Part shown: one piece after another, positions 43,561 to 52,898 of the stretch | Position numbering within the stretch: position 1 is the first letter of the stretch | Layout of the letters: each line of letters opens with the position of its first letter | From: Pedobacter psychroterrae | Lineage (GTDB): Bacteria > Bacteroidota > Bacteroidia > Sphingobacteriales > Sphingobacteriaceae | Direction of reading: 5' to 3' | NCBI RefSeq assembly: GCF_004331695.1 | Contig: NZ_SJSL01000001.1 | Coordinates: forward strand, 310,001 to 374,000 | Length of the DNA: 64,000 nucleotides | The notes under the pieces: generated by a model | What the model was told of the DNA's origin: nothing | The model's database searches: none | Seen by the model: only the letters and a program-made list of their open reading frames with translations | Made by a program: the position numbers and the translations under genes

Positions 43561-44791
43561 TGCTTACTGCTTTCAAATGTTCAATATATTTATCGGCCAA
43601 TACCTTTCGATCAAAACTTCCCTTAGCAAACCTGTACCCAGCTTCACCCTGCCTGATCATCAATTCTGGGTTTTCCATGTACATTCTCACTTTCGATGCA
43701 AAATCCTGGGGATTTTCAGGTTCAACAAATACACCTGCATCTGCCTCCTCCACCAATTCCCTCGAAACGCCGTCAATAGCCATAAAAATCGGCTTTTTAC
43801 AAGCCATATAGTCAAAGGTCTTATTTGAATAAACTGTTTTAAATGTATCAACATTTTTAAGAACGGAAGCACCCATGTCAGAGGCAAAAATAAATTTAAA
43901 GACCTCCGCTTTAGGTACAGGATCTAAAAACAGTACATTCTCTAATTTCATCTTTATCGCTAAATCTTGTAACTGGCGCTTTTGCATTCCCTGACCAATA
44001 AGCACAAATAACACATTAGTATCTCTCATCAGATCTGCTGTTTCTAATACCTGATCCAAATGATTGGCAACCCCATGCGCACCCACATAGGTTACCACAA
44101 ATTTATTCTCCCAATTATGTATTTTTCTAAATGCATCCACATCAAAAGAATCCAGCAAATGATCTGACAAACTAAAGTCTGCAGCATTAGGAATAAAGAT
44201 TATTTTATCCTGATGAACGTGCTTTTTCTCAATCAAAGTTTTTCTAAATGCTGGTGTAAGCACATTAATTTTTTTGGCCTTTTTGTAAATGAAGGCTTCC
44301 AAAGCATAGGCCAACTTAATAATCATTTTATTTGTAACCACTCCTGTGTCTATTGCAGATTCCGGCCATAGGTCTCTGATCTCAAAAACAAATGGCCTGT
44401 TTTTGATGCGTGACAACAAATATCCCGTTATCCCAATAAATAAAGGAGGTGACGTTACCAGAACAATATCGTATTTTCCTTTAACCTTAAACAGGCCAGC
44501 CCATAGAGCGGAAAAAACAAAAGAGAAATATCCCCAAAGTCGACCGACAAATCCAGAATTATAACTTTCGGAAACGTGTGTTCTCCAAACAGTCACATTG
44601 CCTTGCTGCTTTTTAACAAACCATTTCCCTTTATAAATATCTCTTTTCTCGTGTCCATTATAATGCATCATTCCGGCAATTACCGTAACCTCATGCCCCT
44701 GATCTGTCCATTGAGCAGTCAACTCATTAAATCTCGACCCTCCAGGATCATCTTGCTCTAAAAAATATTGATGAAGTAAAAGTATTCTCAT
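43553..44791 (-). CDS. WbuB-like family-4 glycosyltransferase
   Basis: A 412-residue GT-B enzyme. The N-terminus LLLHQYFLEQDDPGGSRFNE and the segment YNGHEKRDIYKGKWFVKKQQ are characteristic of WbuB-type GT4 proteins, which often add a FucNAc-like sugar as second residue. A hydrophobic patch near 85-130 fits membrane association. The donor domain has TYVGAHGVANHLDQVLETAD and SNKTFDYMACKKPIFMAIDG. It overlaps both neighbours (eight and four bases). The sugar added second to the PglC-linked residue is an inference from order. Confidence 0.88.
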   Translation of the reverse strand: MRILLLHQYFLEQDDPGGSRFNELTAQWTDQGHEVTVIAGMMHYNGHEKRDIYKGKWFVKKQQGNVTVWRTHVSESYNSGFVGRLWGYFSFVFSALWAGLFKVKGKYDIVLVTSPPLFIGITGYLLSRIKNRPFVFEIRDLWPESAIDTGVVTNKMIIKLAYALEAFIYKKAKKINVLTPAFRKTLIEKKHVHQDKIIFIPNAADFSLSDHLLDSFDVDAFRKIHNWENKFVVTYVGAHGVANHLDQVLETADLMRDTNVLFVLIGQGMQKRQLQDLAIKMKLENVLFLDPVPKAEVFKFIFASDMGASVLKNVDTFKTVYSNKTFDYMACKKPIFMAIDGVSRELVEEADAGVFVEPENPQDFASKVRMYMENPELMIRQGEAGYRFAKGSFDRKVLADKYIEHLKAVSNV

Positions 44792-46674
44792 GGTTTAACT
44801 GTTATTACTGTAGTGATTGAATTACTATCCGTGGAAAACACTAACTCAGTACTTTCAACTTTCACCCCATAAAAGGAAGAGTAATAGCCAGTTCCTATAG
44901 CTGGTAATATTGCTTCTCCTGACGGCAACATAGCAGAAAAATTGAGTTGTTCCAGAACCGAGGTATGCCACAACTGTTTTAATGGCAAATTGTCCGGCTT
45001 ATTTATAATATGATCAGTCACTTCCCACCTGGGTGCATTTTTCGAAACTTTAACACGTCTGGTATGTAAAATTCTTTCGTCAATATGTTGAAAAGCATTT
45101 ATTGTGCCTTCAAATATGTAGCTGTCTTTATCCTCATTAAGATCTACTTCAACACACTGAGTCCAATGATACCATATAAATCTAGATCCTTTTTCCATCT
45201 GATCGTAATCTCCTAACATAACGGTGTTATGTGAATGGGTCCCCATAAAATACTTTAAATCATTTTGATTCGAATTGTACTTATACGTCCCACCATCATG
45301 CAGCATGTTTTTGCCTTCATACCATATATCCAAATGCAAATTATCCGCCTGCGCAGGTCGATCCTTATGATTCCCACACCGAACAAATGTCAGCGAATTT
45401 TCTTTTCTGAATGTGTAAAATCCGCCAATTTCATATTTCGAACTACCGACTTCCATCTCATTCTCTGGAGATCGCATCTCACTTTTCAGTCCATACCATG
45501 AAGCATCTTCAAATTGTGGATGAGCCCACTTCATGTTTAGTAAGTAACTTAATCCTTCAAGCTGTGGTCGATAGTCTCTATAATGCTGGTCATTTAATTT
45601 AAAGAAAAGCGCACCATCATTGTTTCCGTAATTTGGAAGCCAGCCTGATTCATTTTCCATACAATTGAGGAGAAATGATACACTTTTCTTAGCTCTCAAA
45701 TAAACCACATCCTGAAAAGCCTCTCCATTCAATTCAGCCAACCTCAAAGCCCATGTCAATAATTGTACTACCACCCGATGATAGTTCATTGAAAACTGAA
45801 GAAAGGTTCCGTCTTCATAAATCTGGTAGGCAATCTCTTGCTCAAACCAGCGCTTCCCATTTTTTTTCCATTTTTTAGACTCCGGGAACTCTGGGAATAG
45901 AAGACCTGCAACATACAACAGCAGTGTTTCTGTAATGGCATGGTTATTTCGTACAGCGATTCTTGAAAAGTTTATATTTTGGTAAACATGTTCCACCTGC
46001 CAGTAAATATAATGCTGTATCTTATCAAATATTGATTGGGTAAGATTAGGAGAATTTTTATAATAATACAATGCAAAAGTCCAGTTCATTACTCTTAACG
46101 AGATTTCCTGGCTACATTTGAAATTTGGACCTTGATTAATATGGTTCGCATCAATCCATCGCTCAATTTCCTTAAATACTTGATCAGAACAATCATTTCC
46201 GGAATGAAAGTCGTATCGGATGATTGTGTACAGGTGAGAAAATCTAGACGGTTCCCATACAAATTTTATATCTCCGGCTTGCTGATCATAGTCATTTATA
46301 TCTAACCAATGCAGGGTCGGGTCGTAACGAAACCCAGTATCAGGATTGGTCACCCAATCAAAATTCGCTCCCAAGTCATATTCAAGACTTGAAAAAAAAG
46401 AATATCTGAATTCGGATATTTTTCTGTAGCTGTCTTGAAGCTCTTGCGAAAGATTTTTTTCATTTACTATCTCTTCCTTACTTTGAAAAAAAAATGGTCT
46501 GGCAGATAATTTCCAAGAATTTAGCGAGTAATAAGCTTTGGCTGCAGGATTTACAGGAAATTTGGTCTTTAGAAAGCCGGTTCTTTTTTTCAATTCAAAG
46601 CCAGTCCTAAAGAAAATATATCTCCAGCCCATGTTTCCAATTAATTGAACCGCCTTCTGAATTTTCTGTAACAT
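44788..46674 (-). CDS. Heparinase II/III-like (alginate lyase superfamily) protein
   Basis: A 628-residue protein with an N-terminal alpha-toroid (about 60-370) and a C-terminal beta-sandwich heparinase domain (about 390-620). Lyase-type residues appear as AVRNNHAITETLLLY (Asn, His), FSMNYHRVVVQLLTW (Tyr, His) and HLDIWYEGKNMLHDGG (His, Asp). It has no clear signal peptide, so it may act in the cytoplasm or be exported by another route. It sits between a WbuB-like gene and wecB, with a two-domain oxidoreductase next; this grouping recurs in surface-polysaccharide loci. A role in trimming, recycling or processing uronate-containing polymer is inferred. Confidence 0.8.
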   Translation of the reverse strand: MLQKIQKAVQLIGNMGWRYIFFRTGFELKKRTGFLKTKFPVNPAAKAYYSLNSWKLSARPFFFQSKEEIVNEKNLSQELQDSYRKISEFRYSFFSSLEYDLGANFDWVTNPDTGFRYDPTLHWLDINDYDQQAGDIKFVWEPSRFSHLYTIIRYDFHSGNDCSDQVFKEIERWIDANHINQGPNFKCSQEISLRVMNWTFALYYYKNSPNLTQSIFDKIQHYIYWQVEHVYQNINFSRIAVRNNHAITETLLLYVAGLLFPEFPESKKWKKNGKRWFEQEIAYQIYEDGTFLQFSMNYHRVVVQLLTWALRLAELNGEAFQDVVYLRAKKSVSFLLNCMENESGWLPNYGNNDGALFFKLNDQHYRDYRPQLEGLSYLLNMKWAHPQFEDASWYGLKSEMRSPENEMEVGSSKYEIGGFYTFRKENSLTFVRCGNHKDRPAQADNLHLDIWYEGKNMLHDGGTYKYNSNQNDLKYFMGTHSHNTVMLGDYDQMEKGSRFIWYHWTQCVEVDLNEDKDSYIFEGTINAFQHIDERILHTRRVKVSKNAPRWEVTDHIINKPDNLPLKQLWHTSVLEQLNFSAMLPSGEAILPAIGTGYYSSFYGVKVESTELVFSTDSNSITTVITVKP

Positions 46675-46677
46675 TTG

Positions 46678-47781
46678 TTAATTGCCTTTTTTTGTAGCTA
46701 TTTCTAATAAACTATCGACGATACGATCTGCGGTATGGCCATCCCAGAGAGGCGGAATACCACCTTTCTTCCACCCGCCACTAAACAATTTTGCAAAAGC
46801 TGGTTTAATTGCTTTTGGATCAGTACCAATAAGTTCATTGGTACCAATTGAAATGGTCTCCGGTCGCTCAGTATTATTTCGCAACGTAATACATGGCACT
46901 CCCAATACAGTAGTCTCTTCAGTGATTCCCCCTGAATCTGTTACGACTAATTTAGCTCTTTCTACCAGGTAGTTAAACTCGAGGTAGCTTAGAGGCTCAA
47001 CAAAAAACAAATTGGAAGCTTCGATTCCTAATCCTTGCATATTTTTTGCAGTTCTGGGATGGACCGGGAAGATAATAGGAGTACCGTTGCTGTTAACAAT
47101 AATTTCTTCCATGAGCAATTTCAGCTGTTGCTCCTGATCCACATTTGCTGGTCGGTGCAAAGTAAGTACTATATATCCTTTCTCCGTTAGCTGCGCCTCA
47201 TCCCATATTGGAGGTGCCATAAATCTCGGCCTGTTCTTAAGCAGTGTATCAATCATAGTATTACCTACAAAAAATATTCTCTCATTTTCAACCCCAGACT
47301 TTCTCAGATTATCATTTGCCACTTCAGAAGTGGTAAAAAAATAATTTGTGATACTGTCAGTTACCAAGCGGTTGATTTCTTCGGGCATAGTCCAGTCGTC
47401 TGAACGAATTCCTGCTTCTACATGTGCTACAGGCACCCGTAATTTCTGGGCTGTTACAGCACAAGCCATTGTAGATGTAACATCTCCAACTACCAATACT
47501 AAATCAGTAGGATTGGCTATTAGCTCCTGTTCAAAACGAACCATTATAGCGCCGGTTTGTTCAGCTTGAGTGCCGCCACCAGCTTCCAGATTTGCGTGAG
47601 GTTCAGGAATTCCCAACTGTTCGAAGAAATCTCCGGACATCTTTTTATCGAAATGCTGCCCAGTATGGATCAGTCGAAAGTCTATATCTCTACCTTCTGC
47701 TTTGGCTTTTTGAATAGAATGGACAATAGGCGCTATCTTCATGAAATTTGGCCTGGCACCAGCAATAATTGTAATTTGCAT
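46678..47781 (-). CDS. wecB: UDP-N-acetylglucosamine 2-epimerase (non-hydrolysing)
   Basis: Interconverts UDP-GlcNAc and UDP-ManNAc. 367 residues from the ATG at 47781 (MQITIIAGARPNFMKIAPIV), which removes the 19-base overlap that an upstream ATG at 47811 would cause. Family motifs: FRLIHTGQHFDKKMSGDFFE, HVEAGIRSDDWTMPEEINR, FVGNTMIDTLLK and VVTDSGGITEETTVLGVPC with LRNNTERPET. Different from the hydrolysing NeuC type at 59042. ManNAc or a derivative could be one sugar of the second polymer. Confidence 0.94.
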   Translation of the reverse strand: MQITIIAGARPNFMKIAPIVHSIQKAKAEGRDIDFRLIHTGQHFDKKMSGDFFEQLGIPEPHANLEAGGGTQAEQTGAIMVRFEQELIANPTDLVLVVGDVTSTMACAVTAQKLRVPVAHVEAGIRSDDWTMPEEINRLVTDSITNYFFTTSEVANDNLRKSGVENERIFFVGNTMIDTLLKNRPRFMAPPIWDEAQLTEKGYIVLTLHRPANVDQEQQLKLLMEEIIVNSNGTPIIFPVHPRTAKNMQGLGIEASNLFFVEPLSYLEFNYLVERAKLVVTDSGGITEETTVLGVPCITLRNNTERPETISIGTNELIGTDPKAIKPAFAKLFSGGWKKGGIPPLWDGHTADRIVDSLLEIATKKGN

Positions 47782-47792
47782 TTGAAAATAAG

Positions 47793-49904
47793 TTATATGA
47801 TCGTTACCCAACTTTTTGTTTTTAAGCTCTCTATAGCTGCGAAACTAGCTTTAGTCGTATTTATAATTTCATCAATCGGAATTAAAGGCTTACCTCCATC
47901 TTTTAAAACATCTATCAACAATTTAAACTGCTCCTTATGTCCTTTATCTAATCCCGTTTTTAACTTAGAAAATCCCTTAAATCCGTATCCTGTCGTTACA
48001 CGAAAGTTATCCATAATAGCGGTCCTCTCCTGAGAATAAACTTCAATCCGTTCTTTAGAATAAGCTTTTGAACCATTTGAAAAGTAGTTGATTACTCCAG
48101 TACTGCCGTTTTCATATTCTAACAAAATCGAAGCATTGTCGGTATTTTCCTGAGGGTTTGGACCCATTGCATTCATACACACAGCTTTAACTTTACTGCC
48201 AGTTAAGAAAGTGATTAAATCAATGAAATGGCAAGCTTCACCGATAATCCTGCCCCCCCCGACTTTCATATCGTGAATCCAGACATTTGCAGGAATATGA
48301 CCGGCATTCATGGTGGCAATTACATTCATTGGCGAATTACCCACCAACTTTTTAATCTTCTGAATATGTGGTGAGAACCTTCTGTTAAATCCTACGGTCA
48401 GGGTTTTGCTTCCCTTATAAGCTTCAACAATTGTTGACAGTTCCGCATCTGTTAGAGCAAGTGGTTTCTCTACAAATATGTGCTTCCCTTTATTTAAGCC
48501 CTCCACAACCATCTGGGCATGTTGATTATGTCTTGTTGTTATAAGCACTAAATCAACTGAAGGATCATCAAATATTTCATTGTAATTTGTAGTACTTTTC
48601 GCAATCCCATATTTCTTAGCCATTGCAGTTCCACTGACTCCTCCCGCGCTCGCTATAGAAATCAAATCAGCATTTGCAGCTTTCAAAGCGGGAAGCATCG
48701 TCATTTTTGTAAAATTCCCAGAACCAATTATTCCTATCCCTCCCTTACCATTCACAAAAGAATTTGAATTTAATACTACAGTATTCGAGGAGTCGCTCTC
48801 CAATGGATATTCCAAAATCGATGCTATCGATCCCTGCCCACTAATATTGTCATAGATATCTTTAAAGTCCGTCAAAGCAACCCGCTCGGTTATCAAGGAC
48901 TTCACCTCTAGTTTGCCTGTTGAAATTGCATTTAACACTGCCTCAAAATTTCTTTTTTCAGTCCATCTTACAAAAGATAATGGATAATCTATTCCCTTTC
49001 TTTCATAATCCTCATCATATCGACCTGGCCCGTATGAGCAAGACACTTGAAATGACAGTTCCTTCTCATAAAACTCTGCCCGGCTAATATCCAGGCCAAT
49101 CACTCCGACAAGAACTATACGCCCTCTTTTTCTGCTCATTTGAGCAGCCTGAGAAATAATCTCATTATTTTTTGCTGATGCAGTAATGATCACTCCATCT
49201 GCCCCGATGCCATTAGTAATCCCTAATACACTTTTGACAACATCATCACCAGCTCTAGGATTGATACCAATAATCCCTTTAGCCTGAGCCAGCTCAATCT
49301 TTTTGGCGTCTAAATCAACTCCAATAACCCGACAGCCGTTAGCGACCAAGAGTTCGGCGGTTAACAAACCGATCAAACCCAAACCAACCACTACTATAGT
49401 TTCTCCCAATGTAGGATCGCATAACCTAATACCCTGTAAACCGATTGATCCCACAACGGTAAAAGCTGCTTCCTCATCACTTACATTTTCGGGAATATGG
49501 GCTACTAAATTCTTAGGTATATTAACATATTCCGCATGCTGGCCATTTGAAGCAACTCTATCGCCAACATTGAATTCACTCACACCTTCACCGACAGCGA
49601 TCACTTTACCAACATTACAATAACCTAAAGGAAGAGGCTCACCTAACTTATTAAATACTGCTTCAAGGGTGGGCATAAGGCCTTCTGTTTTGATCTTGTC
49701 AAGCACTTGTTTTACCTTGTCAGGTTGTTGACGAGCTTTGGAAATCAAATTTGATTTTCCAAACTCTACCAACATTCGTTCAGTGCCAAGCGAAACTAAA
49801 CTTCTGGTTGTCTGGATCAAAACCGATCCTCTGGCTACTTGAGGCGCTGGGATATCTTCTAATATAGTTTCTCCTGTTTTAAAGGATTGTATGATTTGTT
49901 TCAT
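47793..49904 (-). CDS. Two-domain oxidoreductase: MDR dehydrogenase fused to Gfo/Idh/MocA
   Basis: A 703-residue natural fusion. The N-terminal half (about 1-340) is a medium-chain dehydrogenase/reductase with NAD-binding VVVGLGLIGLLTAELLVANG; the usual GHE zinc motif is replaced by PLGYCNVGKV, so it may not bind catalytic zinc. The C-terminal half (about 385-700) is Gfo/Idh/MocA with GGIGIIGSGNFTKMTMLPAL and the catalytic-lysine motif VEKPLAL. Such fusions occur next to heparinase-like and WecB genes and are presumed to oxidise/reduce a nucleotide sugar or free sugar. It overlaps the upstream glycosyltransferase by 26 bases. True substrate unknown. Confidence 0.85.
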   Translation of the reverse strand: MKQIIQSFKTGETILEDIPAPQVARGSVLIQTTRSLVSLGTERMLVEFGKSNLISKARQQPDKVKQVLDKIKTEGLMPTLEAVFNKLGEPLPLGYCNVGKVIAVGEGVSEFNVGDRVASNGQHAEYVNIPKNLVAHIPENVSDEEAAFTVVGSIGLQGIRLCDPTLGETIVVVGLGLIGLLTAELLVANGCRVIGVDLDAKKIELAQAKGIIGINPRAGDDVVKSVLGITNGIGADGVIITASAKNNEIISQAAQMSRKRGRIVLVGVIGLDISRAEFYEKELSFQVSCSYGPGRYDEDYERKGIDYPLSFVRWTEKRNFEAVLNAISTGKLEVKSLITERVALTDFKDIYDNISGQGSIASILEYPLESDSSNTVVLNSNSFVNGKGGIGIIGSGNFTKMTMLPALKAANADLISIASAGGVSGTAMAKKYGIAKSTTNYNEIFDDPSVDLVLITTRHNQHAQMVVEGLNKGKHIFVEKPLALTDAELSTIVEAYKGSKTLTVGFNRRFSPHIQKIKKLVGNSPMNVIATMNAGHIPANVWIHDMKVGGGRIIGEACHFIDLITFLTGSKVKAVCMNAMGPNPQENTDNASILLEYENGSTGVINYFSNGSKAYSKERIEVYSQERTAIMDNFRVTTGYGFKGFSKLKTGLDKGHKEQFKLLIDVLKDGGKPLIPIDEIINTTKASFAAIESLKTKSWVTII

Positions 49905-51000
49905 AAAATATCTTTTCCAATTTTTGAATGGCAGTTTGTATTGTAAATTTATTTATAACCGTTTCTCTTGCATTTTTAGCAATTTCTAATCTCAAATTCT
50001 CGTCAAGCAAAAGCTTCTCCAGTTGTTCGGCCAGAGATGCTGGATCCTTACATTCAGCAATCATACCGTTTACACCATGCTGAACAATGTCAGCAACTGA
50101 CATAATACGAGTGACAACAACTGGCAGTTGTGAAGCCATAGCCTCTAATAATGCATTCGGAAAGCCTTCATAATGCGAAGGGAGAATATAAATATCCGCT
50201 GTTCTAAATGCGTTCATCTTGACCTCTTTATTAGCCCAACCTTTTAAAAAGGCAACTTGCTCCAGACCATTATCTTTAATAAATTGACTAGCTTCCTCGA
50301 ACAGATTGCCATTCCCGTAAATAGTACATTTAAAATCTACGTTCAATTGCTTTTGTGAAAGAATTTTCAAGGCTGTCAATAGATCTCTAATTCCTTTATA
50401 TTCTTCTAACCATCCCAAATAGACTATCTCTAAGGTGCTATTAATTTGAGTTTCCTTATTTTGAAGGTAAGGAGCTATATCAATCCAATTATTTACAATC
50501 ACAAATTTTTCGTCTTTCTCCCCACTTACACTTTTGTAAAATTCCTTCCAATTTGTTGATTGACAAAGAATATATGTTGACGATCTTACTACGAAAGGAA
50601 TAAAACTCTTCATAAATTTACTTCGCTCGTAATCATTCAATATCAAGCCTGATCTAGGTGCAAAAATAACTTTTTTTGAGACAACACTTGCTAAATATGC
50701 CATCAAGCCCTTTTCAATAAAACTTAACTTTGCACTTGAGAAAATTAACACTACATCAATCTTCCTGAACAAAATTGAATACAAAAATTTTGACAGACGT
50801 AAAAAAACTTTTGGAATGCGCTTGTATACAGGAGGTGCAGGTACTGTTTCTGCAGTAGTGTCAAGCTTAATAAAATTAATGCTATTTTTTAAATCGGACT
50901 CAATTAAGGATGTACAAGCGAATAACTGACCACCTGAACTACCATCTTTAGTACCTCGATTGAATGCACCGACGAACAAAACATTCAGATTTTTCTTCAT
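49879..51000 (-). CDS. Family-4 glycosyltransferase
   Basis: A 373-residue GT-B enzyme. N-terminus LNVLFVGAFNRGTKDGSSGG; a hydrophobic segment near 85-107 resembles the membrane-contact patch of lipid-linked-glycan GTs; IFAPRSGLILNDYERSKFMK marks the acceptor cleft. The donor domain has LEIVYLGWLEEYKGIRDLLT and the EX7E block HYEGFPNALLEAMASQLPVV. Its ATG follows directly on the TAA of a short open frame (TAAATG). Donor sugar unknown. Confidence 0.9.
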   Translation of the reverse strand: MKKNLNVLFVGAFNRGTKDGSSGGQLFACTSLIESDLKNSINFIKLDTTAETVPAPPVYKRIPKVFLRLSKFLYSILFRKIDVVLIFSSAKLSFIEKGLMAYLASVVSKKVIFAPRSGLILNDYERSKFMKSFIPFVVRSSTYILCQSTNWKEFYKSVSGEKDEKFVIVNNWIDIAPYLQNKETQINSTLEIVYLGWLEEYKGIRDLLTALKILSQKQLNVDFKCTIYGNGNLFEEASQFIKDNGLEQVAFLKGWANKEVKMNAFRTADIYILPSHYEGFPNALLEAMASQLPVVVTRIMSVADIVQHGVNGMIAECKDPASLAEQLEKLLLDENLRLEIAKNARETVINKFTIQTAIQKLEKIFYETNHTIL

Positions 51001-51048
51001 TTATTTTTCCTCATCTTGATTTAACATTTTGTGCTCTCTGAAAAGCAT
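51001..51048 (-). other. Short open frame just upstream of the glycosyltransferase, possible leader or gene remnant
   Basis: From an ATG at 51048 the minus strand encodes 15 residues (MLFREHKMLNQDEEK) ending TAA at 51001, one position before the glycosyltransferase ATG. The same frame is open back past 51103 without an ATG and reads KILAYYITGGNFQQYSRR, which looks like a protein N-terminus. AGGAGG lies around 51070-51080 but about 23 bases above the ATG. It may be a coupling leader peptide, a decayed fragment, or chance. Confidence 0.2.
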
Positions 51049-51100
51049 TCTTCTACTATATTGTTGAAAATTTCCTCCTGTGATGTAATATGCAAGTATC

Positions 51101-51715
51101 TTACTTCTTTTTGCTGTGATAGTAATTCATAGCTTTTTCAATATCTTCCTTTCTCAAGCGATCTGATTCTTTATATAACATCTCTTCGTGTGCTAAAATT
51201 TCTTCACAACTATCCCATCTAAATTTAATCACCTTGGCGGGCACACCACCTACGATAGAGTAGGGCGCACAAGTTTTATTAACGACTGAACCCGCAGCCA
51301 CTATTGATCCACGCCCTATTGTCACTCCCTTAAGAATAGTAACATTTGTTCCAATCCAACAATCACTCTCAATAAAAACGGGCTCATCATCTTCAACTCT
51401 TTTGTCACTTTTTTTATAATCCGTTATCCATTTCCCAATAATGTCGAATCTATGGTTCCCCCCCCTAATCGTTACGTTCGGTGCGATTGCAATATTGTTA
51501 CCAATATAAATGTGACTAACTGTAGCATTAAAAAAAGCATTTTCTCCAATTGATACGTTATCCCCAATCGTTATATTACTATATGTAAATTTCGAATTCA
51601 TCGGATGAAAAATTACATTTTTTCCTAGTTTGTTGAAGCTGGACCGACATAATAACATGTAAATCCTATCTAAAATTTTCCAAATTAAATTGAAGAAATT
51701 AACCGCTAATCGCAT
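51101..51715 (-). CDS. Hexapeptide-repeat acetyltransferase
   Basis: A 204-residue left-handed beta-helix enzyme. After a short hydrophobic N-terminus (about 5-25), hexad repeats run from KNVIFHPMNSKFTYSNITIG through NIAIAPNVTIRGGNHRFDII (catalytic histidine in GGNHRF) to DCWIGTNVTILKGVTIGRGS and APYSIVGGVPAKVI. It could be the missing N-acetyltransferase of the nonulosonic acid pathway or an O-acetyltransferase. It lies 30 bases downstream of the Wzy gene. The substrate cannot be told from motifs. Confidence 0.87.
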   Translation of the reverse strand: MRLAVNFFNLIWKILDRIYMLLCRSSFNKLGKNVIFHPMNSKFTYSNITIGDNVSIGENAFFNATVSHIYIGNNIAIAPNVTIRGGNHRFDIIGKWITDYKKSDKRVEDDEPVFIESDCWIGTNVTILKGVTIGRGSIVAAGSVVNKTCAPYSIVGGVPAKVIKFRWDSCEEILAHEEMLYKESDRLRKEDIEKAMNYYHSKKK

Positions 51716-51745
51716 TGTCTTAATTGTTTAATATTGATAGTCAAC

Positions 51746-52897
51746 TTATGAAAATTGAATCTTTCTAGTAGTGCTTCCCAAAAAATATGCTAGAATGATA
51801 GATTGAAAAAAAGAAAAACCATGTATATAATTCATAGAAAACATTGTAGAAACGAACCATATCGTTATTATACACAACATAATTAATTTATCTTCCTGAT
51901 TCTTTAATTTCAGCGTGTATTTTAGTGTTGTAATAAACAGTATAATGTATATAGATATTCCAAGCAATCCAAAATTTGATAATAACTCAAGCCAGTCGTT
52001 GTGAGCAAAACTCCCTCCGGTCAAAAATAGAGATCCAGCAAAACCATATCCAAATAATAACCGTAAAAAATTGTCACTACTATACCAACCTTCCAAAATT
52101 GCACTATATATAATATTACGTCCACTCGTACCCTCTCCAGTCTGTAAATTAATTACCTCAAGTCTTTGTAGCAGATATTCATTAGAAGCTAGGAAATCGT
52201 AGGTATAGTATGCTAATACTGAAACCCCCAATACAGCGATTAAATACCCTTTAATGAGATTTCTTTTTTCAATTGTTCTGAATTGATAATAGCAGAAATA
52301 CAATAGACCAATTGCGCCCAAAACCACAGCACCTCTTTTAGCACCTTGGACAATAAAAAAAATCAAAACAACAATAGCTAATATGGCCATCACTCTGTTT
52401 TTAAATAGTAAAGTATATGGGAGTAAAAAGACAAACAAGTATGCAAAATTATTAACAATATTATCAGCAGATAATTCCATCATTACTTGAGCTTTGTTAA
52501 AATAAAAGCTCCCGATAGCTATTGGTAAAATTAGTAGGAAAAATACTAATAAATCTCGTGGCTTTATTTTTTCCTTGTATGACAAATAATAGATCGGGTA
52601 GAATGGTAGAGAGTTTGTGAAAATAATTAAAATTAAGCCAACATGACTCTTACTGTTAAAGTCTGCAGTAAATAGGAAGCCTAAAATATTTAGAAATAGT
52701 AATGCTGTCCAAGCTTTGTAGACCGTACTTTTCCTCTTAATTAGCATCGTCTTAATAAAAAAAACAAGTGAGATAGCAAGTATTAAAAGCTGAAAACCTC
52801 GACGAAGAATGGATTCATAAGGGTACAACACTCCGCCCAAAAGATACAAGGCAAATAATAAAAAAATTATAGCGTCTACCTGAATGAGTCTTTTCAT
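51746..52897 (-). CDS. O-antigen polymerase (Wzy/WaaL family)
   Basis: A 383-residue polytopic membrane protein with about ten helices. The Wzy_C signature is visible near residues 255-310 as EGTSGRNIIYSAILEGW, LLFGYGFAGSLFLT and SFAHNDWLELLSNFGLLG. It should polymerise the repeat made by the right-hand operon, pairing with the Wzx at 56041. The gene is one base from the ATP-grasp gene upstream. The DNA here is visibly more AT-rich than the left half of the window. Confidence 0.87.
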   Translation of the reverse strand: MKRLIQVDAIIFLLFALYLLGGVLYPYESILRRGFQLLILAISLVFFIKTMLIKRKSTVYKAWTALLFLNILGFLFTADFNSKSHVGLILIIFTNSLPFYPIYYLSYKEKIKPRDLLVFFLLILPIAIGSFYFNKAQVMMELSADNIVNNFAYLFVFLLPYTLLFKNRVMAILAIVVLIFFIVQGAKRGAVVLGAIGLLYFCYYQFRTIEKRNLIKGYLIAVLGVSVLAYYTYDFLASNEYLLQRLEVINLQTGEGTSGRNIIYSAILEGWYSSDNFLRLLFGYGFAGSLFLTGGSFAHNDWLELLSNFGLLGISIYIILFITTLKYTLKLKNQEDKLIMLCIITIWFVSTMFSMNYIHGFSFFQSIILAYFLGSTTRKIQFS

Positions 52898-52898
52898 C

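Noticed and set aside
44788..46674. Calling the heparinase-like protein a secreted catabolic heparin lyase
   Set aside because: No signal peptide is visible and its neighbours are biosynthetic; no polysaccharide-utilisation (SusC/SusD) genes are present.
47557..48033. 158-residue plus-strand frame
   Set aside because: Antisense to wecB and the two-domain oxidoreductase; composition does not look like a real protein family.
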